Below are positions 26,081 to 35,053 of a stretch of DNA of 64,000 nucleotides, piece by piece. Source of the stretch: Streptomyces sp. TN58 (GTDB lineage Bacteria > Actinomycetota > Actinomycetes > Streptomycetales > Streptomycetaceae); contig NZ_CP018870.1 in the NCBI RefSeq assembly GCF_001941845.1, positions 2,635,001 to 2,699,000 of the forward strand, read 5' to 3'. How positions within the stretch are numbered: position 1 is the stretch's first letter; each line of letters opens with the position of its first letter. Position numbers and translations under genes: made by a program. Below the pieces are notes generated by a model that did not search any database, was not told where the DNA came from, and saw only the letters and a list, made by a program, of their open reading frames with translations.

Positions 26081-27426
26081 CTCCTGTGACCGCACCGGCT
26101 GCCTTCGACCCGGGTGCCGCTGCCGCCCGGGCGACCGCGGCGATCCTGCACGACACGCTGCACGGGGCCGAGCGGGGTGTCGTCGTCGACTCCCCGCCGG
26201 GGGCGGGCAAGTCCACGCTCGTGGTCCGCGCGTCGCGGGAGCTGGCCGCGGCGGGGCGTCGGCTGATGGTGGTGGCGCAGACGAACGCGCAGGTCGACGA
26301 CCTGGTGCTGCGGCTGGCCGAGAAGGATCCGGAGCTGAAGGTCGGCCGGCTGCACAGCAGTGACGGCGACGCCTACGACCCGGCGCTGCGGGAGCTGCCG
26401 TCGGTGACGCTGTCGGCCAAGCCGGGGGACCTGGCGGAGCTGCCGATCACCATCTCGACGGCGGCGAAGTGGGCGTTCGTCAGGGACGTCGAGCCGTGGC
26501 AGCACGCGATCGTCGACGAGGCGTACCAGATGCGCTCCGACGCGCTGCTGGCCGTGGCGGGGCTGTTCGAGCGGGCGCTGTTCGTGGGCGACCCGGGGCA
26601 GCTGGACCCCTTCAGCGTGGTCGGGGCCGAGCAGTGGGCGGGTCTGTCCTACGACCCTTCGGCGTCGGCGGTGAGCACCCTGCTGGCGCACAATCCGCAG
26701 CTGCCGCAGCACCGGCTGCCGGTGTCGTGGCGGCTTCCGGCGACGGCGGCACCGCTGGTGTCCCGCGCGTTCTACCCGTACACGCAGTTCCGCAGCGGTA
26801 CGGGCCCGGGCGAGCGGAGGCTGTCGTACGGGGTGGCGTCGGACGGGTCGGGCCCGGACCGGGTGCTGGACGAGGCCGCCGAGGCGGGCTGGGGCCTGCT
26901 GGAGCTGCCGGCGCGGCACACGCCGCGCACCGACCCGGAGGCGGTCGCCGCGGTGGCCCTGGTGGTGCGGCGGGCGCTGGACCGGGGGGCGGTGACCTCC
27001 GACGAGCAGTCGCCGGGGCCGGTCCCGCTGACGCCGGACCGGATCGCGGTCGGCACGGCCCACCGCGACCAGGCGGCCGCGGTCCGCGCGGCGCTGGCCT
27101 CGCTGGGGGTCACGGGGGTCACGGTGGACACGGCGAACCGGCTGCAGGGCCGCGAGTACGACCTGACGGTGGTCCTGCACCCGCTGTCGGGCCGCCCGGA
27201 CGCGACGGCCTTCCACCTGGAGACGGGCCGGCTGTGCGTGCTGGCGTCACGGCACCGGCACGCGTGCGTGGTGGTGGCCCGGGCGGGCATCGCGGAGCTG
27301 CTGGACGACCATCCGTCGACGGAGCCGGTGCAGCTGGGCGTGACGGTGAAATTCCCGGACGGCTGGGAGGCGAACCATTCGGTCCTGGCGCATCTGGCGG
27401 AGCACCGGGTGTCCTGGCGGCCGTAG
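26077..27426 (+). CDS. superfamily 1 (Upf1/Dna2-like) DNA/RNA helicase
   Basis: The 449-aa protein carries SF1 motifs in order: Walker A SPPGAGKS (39-46), motif Ia AQTN (67-70), Walker B IVDEAYQ (145-151), motif III GDPGQLDPF (171-179), motif IV-like SWRLP (217-221), motif V LQGREYD (356-362) and motif VI ASRHRH (390-395). The compact form without large insertions fits the AAA_11/AAA_12 helicase pair. TTG 26077 (TTGA overlap) has GAGGA 6 bases upstream and is preferred to GTG 26086. It probably drives strand separation for the nuclease encoded first in the operon. Confidence 0.85.
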   Translation: MTPVTAPAAFDPGAAAARATAAILHDTLHGAERGVVVDSPPGAGKSTLVVRASRELAAAGRRLMVVAQTNAQVDDLVLRLAEKDPELKVGRLHSSDGDAYDPALRELPSVTLSAKPGDLAELPITISTAAKWAFVRDVEPWQHAIVDEAYQMRSDALLAVAGLFERALFVGDPGQLDPFSVVGAEQWAGLSYDPSASAVSTLLAHNPQLPQHRLPVSWRLPATAAPLVSRAFYPYTQFRSGTGPGERRLSYGVASDGSGPDRVLDEAAEAGWGLLELPARHTPRTDPEAVAAVALVVRRALDRGAVTSDEQSPGPVPLTPDRIAVGTAHRDQAAAVRAALASLGVTGVTVDTANRLQGREYDLTVVLHPLSGRPDATAFHLETGRLCVLASRHRHACVVVARAGIAELLDDHPSTEPVQLGVTVKFPDGWEANHSVLAHLAEHRVSWRP

Positions 27427-27453
27427 CGCGGGCTCCGGCGCGGCGGCGCGGCG

Positions 27454-27933
27454 CTACCGGCCCTTGCGGGTGGCGGCGAAGTGGGCGCGGAGGGCTTCGC
27501 CCACCTCGGCGAGGGTCTGGAGCTGCTGCGGGGTCAGGGTGTCGATCAGGTGGCGGCGGACCGATTCGACGTGGAGCGGGGCGGCGTTCCTGATCGCGGC
27601 GATCCCGGTGTCGGTGAGGACCACCTCGGCGCCCCGGCCGTCGGTGGCGACTTCCTCGCGGCGGACGATGCCGCGCTGTTCCATGCGGGTGAGCTGGTGG
27701 GACAGCCGGCTGCGCGACCAGCGCATCAGCTCGGCCAGTGCGCTGATGCGCATGCGGTGGCCGTCCGTCTCGCCGAGCACGGAGAGCACGTCGTAGTCGG
27801 CTTCGGAGAGCCCGCTGTCCTGGCTGAGGTCCCGTGCGATCTCGGCGTTGACCAGCGGGAACATCCGCCGCCAGGCGTACCAGGCGTCCTGCTCGGCCTC
27901 GGTGAGCCAGCGGGGCTCGGATGCGGGGGTCAT
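27454..27933 (-). CDS. MarR-family regulator
   Basis: The 159-aa protein has the winged helix ISALAELMRWSRSRLSHQLTRMEQRGIV and a wing region ATDGRGAEVVLT. ATG 27933 is chosen; GTG 27942 is possible. It is divergent from an NADPH-dependent FMN reductase, with three similar 10-bp boxes between, so it probably represses that gene and itself. Such pairs often respond to quinones or other electrophiles. Confidence 0.87.
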   Translation of the reverse strand: MTPASEPRWLTEAEQDAWYAWRRMFPLVNAEIARDLSQDSGLSEADYDVLSVLGETDGHRMRISALAELMRWSRSRLSHQLTRMEQRGIVRREEVATDGRGAEVVLTDTGIAAIRNAAPLHVESVRRHLIDTLTPQQLQTLAEVGEALRAHFAATRKGR

Positions 27934-27956
27934 GTCTTCCACTTTAGTCAGGTCGG

Positions 27957-28018
27957 TGACACATCATCTACCTGGTTGACACGTCACGCACATAACGCTT
28001 TCATTAGGTGACACGTCA
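27957..28018. promoter_or_regulatory. three TGACACRTCA boxes between marR and the FMN reductase
   Basis: TGACACATCA occurs at 27957-27966 and TGACACGTCA at 27977-27986 and 28009-28018. Each is a near-palindrome (TGAC..GTCA). Their position between divergent starts makes them likely operators of the MarR protein. Confidence 0.6.
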
Positions 28019-28047
28019 ACAACCACATGGACCGGGAGAGCCCACCC

Positions 28048-28629
28048 ATGACCCGCCTGCACGTCATCTCCGCCGCCACCCGCCCCACCTCCTCAGGCCG
28101 CCCGCTCGCGCGGTGGGTCACCGGGCAGGCGGTCGCACACGGCGGCTTCGACGTCACCCCCGTCGACCTCGCCGAGATCGCGCTGCCCTTCCTGGACGAG
28201 CCGGAGTACGCCTCCACCGGGAACTACGCCCACCAGCACACCCGCGACTGGAGCGCGCTGGTCGACTCCGCCGACGCCTTCCTCTTCGTGATGCCGATGT
28301 ACAACAGCGGCTTCACCGCGCCCTTCAAGAACGCCATCGACTTCCTCTACAACGAGTGGAAGGGCAAGCCGGTCGGCATCGTCAGCTACAGCGCCGGCCC
28401 CACCGGCGGCGCTCCCGCTGCCGAGATGCTGCTGCCCGTCCTGACCCGCCTCGGCATGCTGCCCGCCGAGCACTCCGTCGCCGTCCCGGGCATCCCGAAG
28501 CTCATCGGCGCCGACGGCTTCGAGGCCCCGGAGACCCTGGCGGGCGAGCTGGCCGCCGTACTGGCCGACCTGGCCGAGCTGGCGGCGAAGCGCGCCGCCG
28601 AGCTGGAGGCGGCTGCCGTCACCGCCTGA
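28048..28629 (+). CDS. NADPH-dependent FMN reductase (flavodoxin-like)
   Basis: The 193-aa protein has the flavin-binding pattern VISAATRPTSSGRPLARWV near the start and MPMYNSGFTAPFKNAIDFLY, then VSYSAGPTGG. These enzymes reduce FMN, quinones or azo compounds with NAD(P)H. ATG 28048 with GGGAG 9 bases upstream is preferred to ATG 28027. Regulation by the divergent MarR protein is likely. Confidence 0.88.
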   Translation: MTRLHVISAATRPTSSGRPLARWVTGQAVAHGGFDVTPVDLAEIALPFLDEPEYASTGNYAHQHTRDWSALVDSADAFLFVMPMYNSGFTAPFKNAIDFLYNEWKGKPVGIVSYSAGPTGGAPAAEMLLPVLTRLGMLPAEHSVAVPGIPKLIGADGFEAPETLAGELAAVLADLAELAAKRAAELEAAAVTA

Positions 28630-28871
28630 CCCGGATCCCGACCGGCCCGTCGCAGGCGGGGGCGCGACTGACGGCCGGTCAGCACGGTCCGGGGGTGCTT
28701 TGCGACCCCGGCCGATCATCTGGTCGACTCGCCCGTCACGGAGCCCGTCGGGCTGCTCCTGCACCTCACCGGCCGTACAGGTGTTCCAACCTGTCGGGGC
28801 GCGCCCTTGCGGGGCGTTGGACAATGGACGGTGGCCAGGAAGGTTTTCTCACGCGCAGCAGGAGGACAGGG

Positions 28872-29216
28872 ATGGCAGAGCCCGAGCGGACCGAGCGGCG
28901 GCCGCGGCCGGCGCCGCTGCTCTTCGAGCCCTCGGAGGCCGTGGCGGATCCGGAGCACTTCTTCGACCTGGAGTCGATCGAGGACCCGCGGGAGCTGCTG
29001 TCGCGTGCGACCGAACTGACCCTGGCGTTCCGGGCCGCACAGGAGCGGGCGGTGGAGTTCCAGGCCCTGGCCGCGGCCCAGCTGGCGGACCCTCGGCGGT
29101 TCGACCGGCTCACCCCCGCGGCCATCGCCGAACAGGCCGACTGGACCGAGGACTACACCCGCAAGATGATCGAATTCGGCGAGACCCTCCAGTACGGCCG
29201 CGCCGACCTCACATAG
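28872..29216 (+). CDS. hypothetical protein (114 aa)
   Basis: The acidic, helical product begins MAEPERTERRPR, has a repeated Ala/Glu helix (LSRATELTLAFRAAQERAVEF) and ends YTRKMIEFGETLQYGRADLT. I do not recognise it. ATG 28872 follows AGGAGGACAGG. The 242 bp upstream show no gene. Confidence 0.6.
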   Translation: MAEPERTERRPRPAPLLFEPSEAVADPEHFFDLESIEDPRELLSRATELTLAFRAAQERAVEFQALAAAQLADPRRFDRLTPAAIAEQADWTEDYTRKMIEFGETLQYGRADLT

Positions 29217-29350
29217 GCGGCAGGCCGGACCGGGCCGGGTCCGGCGCGGCGCGTCATATGCGGGGGGCACCATACTCCAGGCAGGGCGCTCCTGTCCGGG
29301 TTTCGGTGACTCTTGGAGTTCGACCCGCTACGGCGGGTAGACCTTGGCAT

Positions 29351-29947
29351 ATGACGACGCTGACGACGGCCCACGGATGCACCGCCCTCCATGCCCGCGG
29401 CGAGCGCACACGCACCGCGCCCGCCACACACGTCACACCGCAGGGCGCCGCCTGGCTCGCCTCCGCCTCCGCGCACCCCCGCCGCACCCTCGCACTGTGG
29501 GAGGCCCGCCCGGGCCTCCCGGCGACCCTGCCCTGCGGGAGCGCCTTCGACGTCGTCAACGTCCCGCTCGTGCTCGGGCGCCGGGTGCTGGACCTGCTGT
29601 GGGCCGAGGGCCCCGGCTCCGGCCCGGTCGCCGTGCACCGGGGCCGGATGCTGCTCTTCGCCGCCCCCGGCACCGCGCACCGGCTGCCCGCGCTGCTGGC
29701 GTGGGAGGAGTGGGGGGCCTCCCGGCCCGCCCCGGCCCCCCTGTGCCACGGCCTCGGTGACGCCGTCACCGTCCCTCCGCTCGCCGCCGGCCCGGGTCCG
29801 TCGCGGTGGCTGGTGGCCCCCGACGCCCGGGAGCCCTGGCTGCCGGGCCCCGAGGCGCTGCTGTGGGCCTTCGTACGGGCGGCCCGCGCCGCCGCACGGA
29901 CGGGACCTGGGGATATCGATTTTTCGTTCCGCGGATCCTCCTGCTAA
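29351..29947 (+). CDS. short PrimPol-N-like protein
   Basis: The 198-aa protein has LPCGSAFDVVNVPLVLG, GPVAVHRGRMLLFAAPG, LPALLAWEEWG and DAVTVPPL. This order recalls the N-terminal bifunctional primase/polymerase family, widespread in Streptomyces as short proteins, but the catalytic residues of real PrimPols are not evident. It ends 18 bp before tRNA-Lys. Function unknown. Confidence 0.55.
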   Translation: MTTLTTAHGCTALHARGERTRTAPATHVTPQGAAWLASASAHPRRTLALWEARPGLPATLPCGSAFDVVNVPLVLGRRVLDLLWAEGPGSGPVAVHRGRMLLFAAPGTAHRLPALLAWEEWGASRPAPAPLCHGLGDAVTVPPLAAGPGPSRWLVAPDAREPWLPGPEALLWAFVRAARAAARTGPGDIDFSFRGSSC

Positions 29948-29965
29948 TGTCTTCCTCGTCAGCAA

Positions 29966-30039
29966 GCGCCGCTAGCTCAGTTGGTTAGAGCAGCTGACTC
30001 TTAATCAGCGGGTCCGGGGTTCGAGTCCCTGGCGGCGCA
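29966..30039 (+). tRNA. tRNA-Lys (CTT), copy 1
   Basis: The acceptor stem GCGCCGC pairs with GCGGCGC, the anticodon CTT is at 30000-30002 in loop CTCTTAA, and the T arm reads CGGGGTTCGAGTCCCTG. No CCA is encoded. Identical copies lie at 43636-43709 (minus) and 50478-50551 (plus). Confidence 0.97.
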
Positions 30040-30048
30040 CAGACGGAG

Positions 30049-30078
30049 GAAGGCCCCCCACGCGAGTGGGGGGCCTTC
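30049..30078 (+). terminator. tRNA-Lys copy 1 terminator
   Basis: GAAGGCCCCCCAC pairs with GTGGGGGGCCTTC and is followed by TTCG. Confidence 0.85.
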
Positions 30079-30113
30079 TTCGTGCCGCCGCGGTACGGTG
30101 CGGCGTCAGGCCG

Positions 30114-31349
30114 TCACGTCGTGATCTTCACCGTGTACGCGCCGGACCGGGTGCGGTCGGCCACCTCGACGGTGATCCGCTCTCCCGGCACCGTGTACGT
30201 CTCGCCCACCTGCAGCGGCGCGTCCGCCAGCGGCGGGTACACCGACCGGTCCCAGCAGGCCTCCGTCTCCGGGTGGGCGTCCAGTACCTCGATGGGGCCG
30301 CCGCCCGAGGCCGCCTCGTTGCGTACCCGGTAGACGAGGACCCCTTCGGTGCAGGTGTCGCCGTCGTTGCCGGACGAGCCCCGCGCCTCGACGGCGATCG
30401 CGCTGCCGGGCCCCGTACGGACGACGGCGAGCCGGGTGCCGCCGGTACCGCCGCGCGGCGGGGCCTGCCCCAGCGGCTGCAGGGTGTGCAGGGAGGAGCC
30501 CGACTGCACACAGTCGACCTGGGAGGGGTCCAGCCAGCCCAGCTTCCACTTGTGCCAGGCGAAGAGGTCGGGGGACATGCCGAACTGGCTGCCCATGACG
30601 TCCCAGTCCCCGACGTAGGTGTCCCAGTCGCCCTTGCCGTCGGTGGGCCGGTGGTAGAGGTCCGGCAGGTCGAAGACGTGTCCGGTCTCGTGGGCCAGCA
30701 CGTTGCGGTCCGGCGGGTGGCGCTCGAAGACGGTGACGATCCGGCGCAGTTCCGTGCCGTCGGCGACGATGGGGCGGTCGAAGTTGACGACCTTCGTGGC
30801 GTCGGAGTCCACTCCGGGCGCGTCCGGGTCGGCGACGAAGTAGACGATGTCGTACTTGCCGAAGTCCACGTCGGCGTCGGCCGCTGCGACCGCGTCGCGC
30901 AGGTAGGCGGCGCGGTCGCCGGGGGCCCAGTCGCGCCTTATCCCGTACGCGGTGGACGGCCTGGGCATCTGGACCCACCGCTTCTGCGGGTGCGGGGCCA
31001 GGCGGAACCGTCCGTACGAGGCCCGCTCGAAGAAGTCGCTGGTGGCGGGGAAGTAGTCGCGGGTGAGCAGCTCGGGGGTGACCGTGCTGTGGTGGTCGGG
31101 GAAGGAGAGGAAGACCATGACCGCGTCGAGGGTGCGTTCGGGCTTGGGGTAGGCGCCGTTCCAGGTGTCCAGGCCCAGGGAGTGATGGGCCCCGGTGCGG
31201 GTCAGCGCACAGGGTCCCGCGCCGGAATCGGCCACCGCGGGACCCGCGACGAGCGACATGGCGGCGAGCGCCGTGAGGGAAGTGAGTGCCGCGGCGGTAC
31301 TTCGGACGCGAGAGCGGTCCACTCCCCCGGGTGTCTGCTGTCGCGTCAC
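30114..31349 (-). CDS. secreted M6-like zinc metalloprotease
   Basis: The 411-aa protein has a signal peptide (basic start, hydrophobic 19-38, GPAVADS). The zinc site is HETGH at 220-224, with Asp230 in LPDLYH as probable third ligand, and DVMGSQFG (250-257) supplies the Met-turn. This is the immune-inhibitor A/M6 pattern. The C-terminal 100 residues form a beta-rich domain. Start is GTG 31349 after CGGAGG. It is divergent from cdgA. Confidence 0.85.
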   Translation of the reverse strand: MTRQQTPGGVDRSRVRSTAAALTSLTALAAMSLVAGPAVADSGAGPCALTRTGAHHSLGLDTWNGAYPKPERTLDAVMVFLSFPDHHSTVTPELLTRDYFPATSDFFERASYGRFRLAPHPQKRWVQMPRPSTAYGIRRDWAPGDRAAYLRDAVAAADADVDFGKYDIVYFVADPDAPGVDSDATKVVNFDRPIVADGTELRRIVTVFERHPPDRNVLAHETGHVFDLPDLYHRPTDGKGDWDTYVGDWDVMGSQFGMSPDLFAWHKWKLGWLDPSQVDCVQSGSSLHTLQPLGQAPPRGGTGGTRLAVVRTGPGSAIAVEARGSSGNDGDTCTEGVLVYRVRNEAASGGGPIEVLDAHPETEACWDRSVYPPLADAPLQVGETYTVPGERITVEVADRTRSGAYTVKITT

Positions 31350-31694
31350 ATCGACCTCCGGTGGTTGATTCGTACCTGTTTAGCCACCTTGAGGCGATTG
31401 TCTTACTAATGCCCAGTTCCAGTGCCCCGCACGAGTGAGTGGTACGGCAAGCCGGTGACCCCCGAACTTCACGCGGGTACCTACAGAACGTCACGTCCGA
31501 TCACCCGGGATCAGCGGAAGCCCCCTCCCGCTCATTGCCGCGCAGAAACGATCACGCGATCTTGGTCCGACGATCCGTCATCACGCCGAACCCCGCCGTC
31601 TCAACCGGTGACGCCGCTGGATAGGGCCTCCCGGCAGCCTCTATGATCGGCACACTTTCCTGCACGGACACTCACGAACACTGCGGGGCCAACG
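31350..31694. promoter_or_regulatory. divergent region between the metalloprotease gene and cdgA
   Basis: No gene fits in these 345 bp. TATGAT at 31642-31647 is a good -10 candidate for cdgA, 48 bases before its GTG. The orthologous cdgA is known to be controlled by BldD, but I could not find a convincing BldD box. Confidence 0.35.
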
Positions 31695-33572
31695 GTGAGC
31701 GGAACCTCAGAAGGAACCGGTTCGGCGGCCGACAGCATCCGATCGGCCATTACGGAGCGTCACCCGTCAGTGCCGGCAGTGCCGTCGGCATCCCAGCGTG
31801 CCGATTCCGATCTGCGCGACTACCGGGCCGCTTTCAACGCGGCCCACCTCGCCATGGCCGTCGTGGACCGCGAGGGCTACGTCGTCACCGCCAACCAGGC
31901 CTTCGCCGGCCTGCTCGGCAGCGAGCCGCACGCGCTCGTCCACCGCTGCGCCGCCGATCTGGTGGACCTGGCCGCGGAGGCCCGCACCTGGGCCGCCTAC
32001 CAGGAGGTCCTGCGCGGCCGGCAGGCCCGGCTGCGCTGCACCCGCCGGCTCAAGCACCCCGACGGGCACTCGCTGTGGACCGAGGTCACGCTGGGGCCCG
32101 TACCGGGCACCGGGAACGTCCTGCTGTCCGTCTCCGACATCAGCGACCGGCGCGACCTCCAGGCCCGGCTGCGCCACCTCCAGATGCACGACCCGGTCAC
32201 CCGGCTGCCCAACCGGGCCCTGTTCTTCGAACGGCTCTCCGCCGCCCTGGAGGCCTCCTCCTACGAGCACGGCGGCGGCACCGGCCGGATCGGCCTGTGC
32301 TACCTGGACCTGGACGGCTTCAAGGCCGTCAACGACACCCTCGGACACCGCGTCGGCGACCGGCTGCTGACGGCCGTCGCCGCCCGGCTGACCCAGTGCG
32401 CCGACCAGTCCGGCTACGGGCGCACGGGCGGCCACCTCGTCGCGCGGCTCGGCGGCGACGAGTTCGCCCTGCTCGTGGAGGACTCCACCGGCACCGAGCA
32501 GCTCGCGGACCTGGCGCGCAGCGTACTGGCCGCCGTACAGGAGCCGTTCGACCTGGCCGGGCAGCGGCTGTCGGTGTCCGCGTCCATCGGCGTGGTGGAG
32601 CGGGCCACGGACGGCACCTCGGCGACCGGCCTGATGCAGGCCGCCGACACGACCCTGTACTGGGCGAAGGCCGACGGCAAGGCCCGCTGGACCCTCTTCG
32701 ACCCGGAGCGCAACGCGCACCGCATGACCCGGCAGGCGCTGTCCTCGACGCTGCGGCCGGCCGTGGAGCGGGGCGAGTTCGCGCTGGAGTACCAGCCGCT
32801 GGTGGACCTGGAGAGCGGCGCGCTGCGCGGGGTCGAGGCCCTGGTGCGGTGGAGGCACCCGCAGTTCGGCACGCTGACGCCGAATCGGTTCATCGGCATC
32901 GCCGAGGAGGACGGCTCCATCGTCCAGCTGGGGCAGTGGGTGCTGCGCACCGCGTGCCGGCAGGCGCGGCGCTGGCAGATCGAACAGCCCAGCGACACCC
33001 CGGTCTTCGTGTCCGTGAACGTCGCCGTACGGCAGGTGTGGGACTCAGACCTGGTGGGCGATGTCGCGGAGATCCTCGCGGAGACGGGTCTGGCGCCGCA
33101 GCTGCTCCAGCTGGAGCTGACCGAGTCGGCGGTGATGGGATCGGCCGGGCGCCCGTTGCAGGCCTTGCAGGCGCTGAGCGACATGGGCGTGCGGATCGCC
33201 ATCGACGACTTCGGCACCGGCTACTCGAACCTGGCCTACCTGAGCCGGCTGCCGGTCTCGGTGCTGAAGCTGGACGGCTCCTTCGTCCGGGGCTTCCGCT
33301 ACGACGACGGTACGCACCCGAACCCGGCCGACGAGACCATCGTCGAGGCCCTGGTCCAGCTCGCGCACCGGCTGGGCCTCACGGTGACCGCGGAATGCGT
33401 GGAGACCGCCGGCCAGGCGGCCCGGCTGCGGCGCGTCGGCTGCGACACGGGCCAGGGCTGGCTGTACTCCCGTGCGGTGGCCCCGGACGTGATCGCCCGC
33501 ATGATCGGCCGCCGCGTGGAGGCGGCGGCCGCCCCCCTGCCCGACGGACCCGCCCCGCGTCCGCTGGTCTGA
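31695..33572 (+). CDS. cdgA: PAS-GGDEF-EAL cyclic-di-GMP enzyme, CdgA-type
   Basis: The 625-aa soluble protein has a PAS domain (about 40-155), a GGDEF domain with intact RLGGDEF (GGDEF at 253-257) and an EAL domain with VEAL (EAL at 381-383) plus IDDFGTGYSNL. Both active-site signatures are kept, so it could make and break c-di-GMP. I see no RxxD inhibition site just before GGDEF. In Streptomyces c-di-GMP drives BldD dimerisation and delays sporulation. Identification with cdgA rests on architecture and chromosomal neighbourhood. Start GTG 31695. Confidence 0.82.
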   Translation: MSGTSEGTGSAADSIRSAITERHPSVPAVPSASQRADSDLRDYRAAFNAAHLAMAVVDREGYVVTANQAFAGLLGSEPHALVHRCAADLVDLAAEARTWAAYQEVLRGRQARLRCTRRLKHPDGHSLWTEVTLGPVPGTGNVLLSVSDISDRRDLQARLRHLQMHDPVTRLPNRALFFERLSAALEASSYEHGGGTGRIGLCYLDLDGFKAVNDTLGHRVGDRLLTAVAARLTQCADQSGYGRTGGHLVARLGGDEFALLVEDSTGTEQLADLARSVLAAVQEPFDLAGQRLSVSASIGVVERATDGTSATGLMQAADTTLYWAKADGKARWTLFDPERNAHRMTRQALSSTLRPAVERGEFALEYQPLVDLESGALRGVEALVRWRHPQFGTLTPNRFIGIAEEDGSIVQLGQWVLRTACRQARRWQIEQPSDTPVFVSVNVAVRQVWDSDLVGDVAEILAETGLAPQLLQLELTESAVMGSAGRPLQALQALSDMGVRIAIDDFGTGYSNLAYLSRLPVSVLKLDGSFVRGFRYDDGTHPNPADETIVEALVQLAHRLGLTVTAECVETAGQAARLRRVGCDTGQGWLYSRAVAPDVIARMIGRRVEAAAAPLPDGPAPRPLV

Positions 33573-33588
33573 CCGGCGCGACGCCGGG

Positions 33589-33617
33589 AGGCCGGACCGC
33601 TCGGGGCGGTCCGGCCT
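33589..33617. terminator. terminator between cdgA and the propeller gene
   Basis: AGGCCGGACCGC pairs with GCGGTCCGGCCT with a 5-base loop, 16 bp after the cdgA stop. Confidence 0.8.
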
Positions 33618-33658
33618 TCGCCGTGCGGGTGGTGCGGTACGCGGTGGTGCGGTACGGG

Positions 33659-34969
33659 TCAGCCGTTGACGGTCTTGTCGTAGCGCAGGGCGACGTAGCC
33701 GGAGGCGGCGTGGCCGGCGATGCGGCCGTCGGAGCCGCCGTTGAGGTAGTCCTGGCCGCGCATCATGTCGTCGTTGGGGTTGGACTCGTGGATGTACGAG
33801 AACTTCCCGGCGCCCTTGTCGATCCACTTCTCGAAGAGCACCACGTGCCCGTCCGAGGTGTTCAGCGCGTCGCCGGGCTGGAGGTCGGACTTGGAGATGG
33901 TGGTGCTGACGCTCGGCAGGCTGGCGGTGGTGTAGCTGGTGGAGGCGTGCCAGGCCATGGAGACGAAGCCCGAGCAGTCGGTGCGGTAGGTGTGGCCGCC
34001 GTCCGGGTCGGAGGCGTAGGCGCTCTGGCTGTAGGGGATGTCGCGGTTCAGCCAGTTCACGGCACGGCTCATGATCTCGCTGCGGGCGATCTGGCCGCCC
34101 TTGGTGGACGGGGTGGGGGTGGGCGGGGCGGGCGGCTGGTAGGTGCAGTCGCCGGCGAAGGCGGAGAGCAGGGACTGGGTCCAGCCGCTCGCGTCGACCG
34201 GGTCGGCGGGGTGGTAGGCGATGTCGTCGCCCTTGCCGTCGGTGGGGTCGGCGTCGTGGTACCAGTACATCCCGCCGTTCGTCCGGCCGTAGTAGAGGCC
34301 GCCGCCGGGCGAGACCAGGCTGTCGACGGCCGACCAGCCGCTGCTCTTGAGCTGCGAGCTCTCCCAGTCCCCGACGCCGTTGATCTGGTACGAGAGCAGC
34401 CTGCCGTCCGCCGTGCTGGCGAGGAGGACGTCGTCGCCGACGGCGGCGAGGGTCTTGAGGACGAAGCCCTCGTCGATGACGACGTGCTTGGCGATGTGGG
34501 CGGGCCCGCTGGGCTTGGCCTGGGAGACGTTGTAGCGGTGGAGCTGGCCGGCGACGGTGCCGTAGAGGTGGCCGGCGCCGTCGTAGGTCATCTTGTCGAA
34601 GGTCCAGCCGCTGTCCCAGATCTTCGTGACACCGGCCAGGGCGAGGGCGTTGTCGTTGGTCTGGATGTCGACGCGGTACAGCTCGCCGGCCGTCGACGTC
34701 ACCAGGACGGTGTTGAAGTTGAGGGTGGCCATCGCCTTGGGCGTGAAGCCGAGGTTCGCGCCGATCAGCGTCTTGACGCGGTCTCCGGTGTTGGGGGCTA
34801 TCGCCGTGTAGGTGAGGCGGCCGTCGGGGAGGGTGCCGTAGACGGACACGTTGCCGCCGCAGATGGCGGCGGCCTGGGCCGGGGCGGAGGTGACGGTGAC
34901 CAGGCCGAGGGTGGTGGCGCCGACGGCGAGGGTGGCGGCGAGGCGGCGCTTGAGGGACGACGAGAGCAT
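33659..34969 (-). CDS. secreted tachylectin-like propeller fused to an NlpC/P60-like domain
   Basis: The 436-aa protein has a signal peptide (to about AQAA, residue 34), a tachylectin-2-type beta-propeller (about 35-275, blades with GHLYGTVAG and GGLYYGRTNGGMYWY), a Pro/Thr linker and a C-terminal NlpC/P60-like cysteine domain (DCSGFVSMAW, then GHVVLFEKW). The propeller would bind GlcNAc-type sugars, and the end domain would cut or process peptidoglycan. ATG 34969 follows GGAGA. The paralogue just upstream shares the propeller but has a different hydrolase. Confidence 0.82.
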   Translation of the reverse strand: MLSSSLKRRLAATLAVGATTLGLVTVTSAPAQAAAICGGNVSVYGTLPDGRLTYTAIAPNTGDRVKTLIGANLGFTPKAMATLNFNTVLVTSTAGELYRVDIQTNDNALALAGVTKIWDSGWTFDKMTYDGAGHLYGTVAGQLHRYNVSQAKPSGPAHIAKHVVIDEGFVLKTLAAVGDDVLLASTADGRLLSYQINGVGDWESSQLKSSGWSAVDSLVSPGGGLYYGRTNGGMYWYHDADPTDGKGDDIAYHPADPVDASGWTQSLLSAFAGDCTYQPPAPPTPTPSTKGGQIARSEIMSRAVNWLNRDIPYSQSAYASDPDGGHTYRTDCSGFVSMAWHASTSYTTASLPSVSTTISKSDLQPGDALNTSDGHVVLFEKWIDKGAGKFSYIHESNPNDDMMRGQDYLNGGSDGRIAGHAASGYVALRYDKTVNG

Positions 34970-35021
34970 GGGTGTCTCCGGATTCGGGCAGCCCGGACGT
35001 ACGCGCGTCGAGCTGTGGGAG

Positions 35022-35045
35022 GGAAGCGGAAGCGGAAGCGGAAGG
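35022..35045. repeat. GGAAGC hexamer tandem repeat
   Basis: About four copies lie in the gap between the two propeller genes, upstream of the NlpC/P60-type gene start. Confidence 0.75.
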
Positions 35046-35053
35046 GTTGCGGC

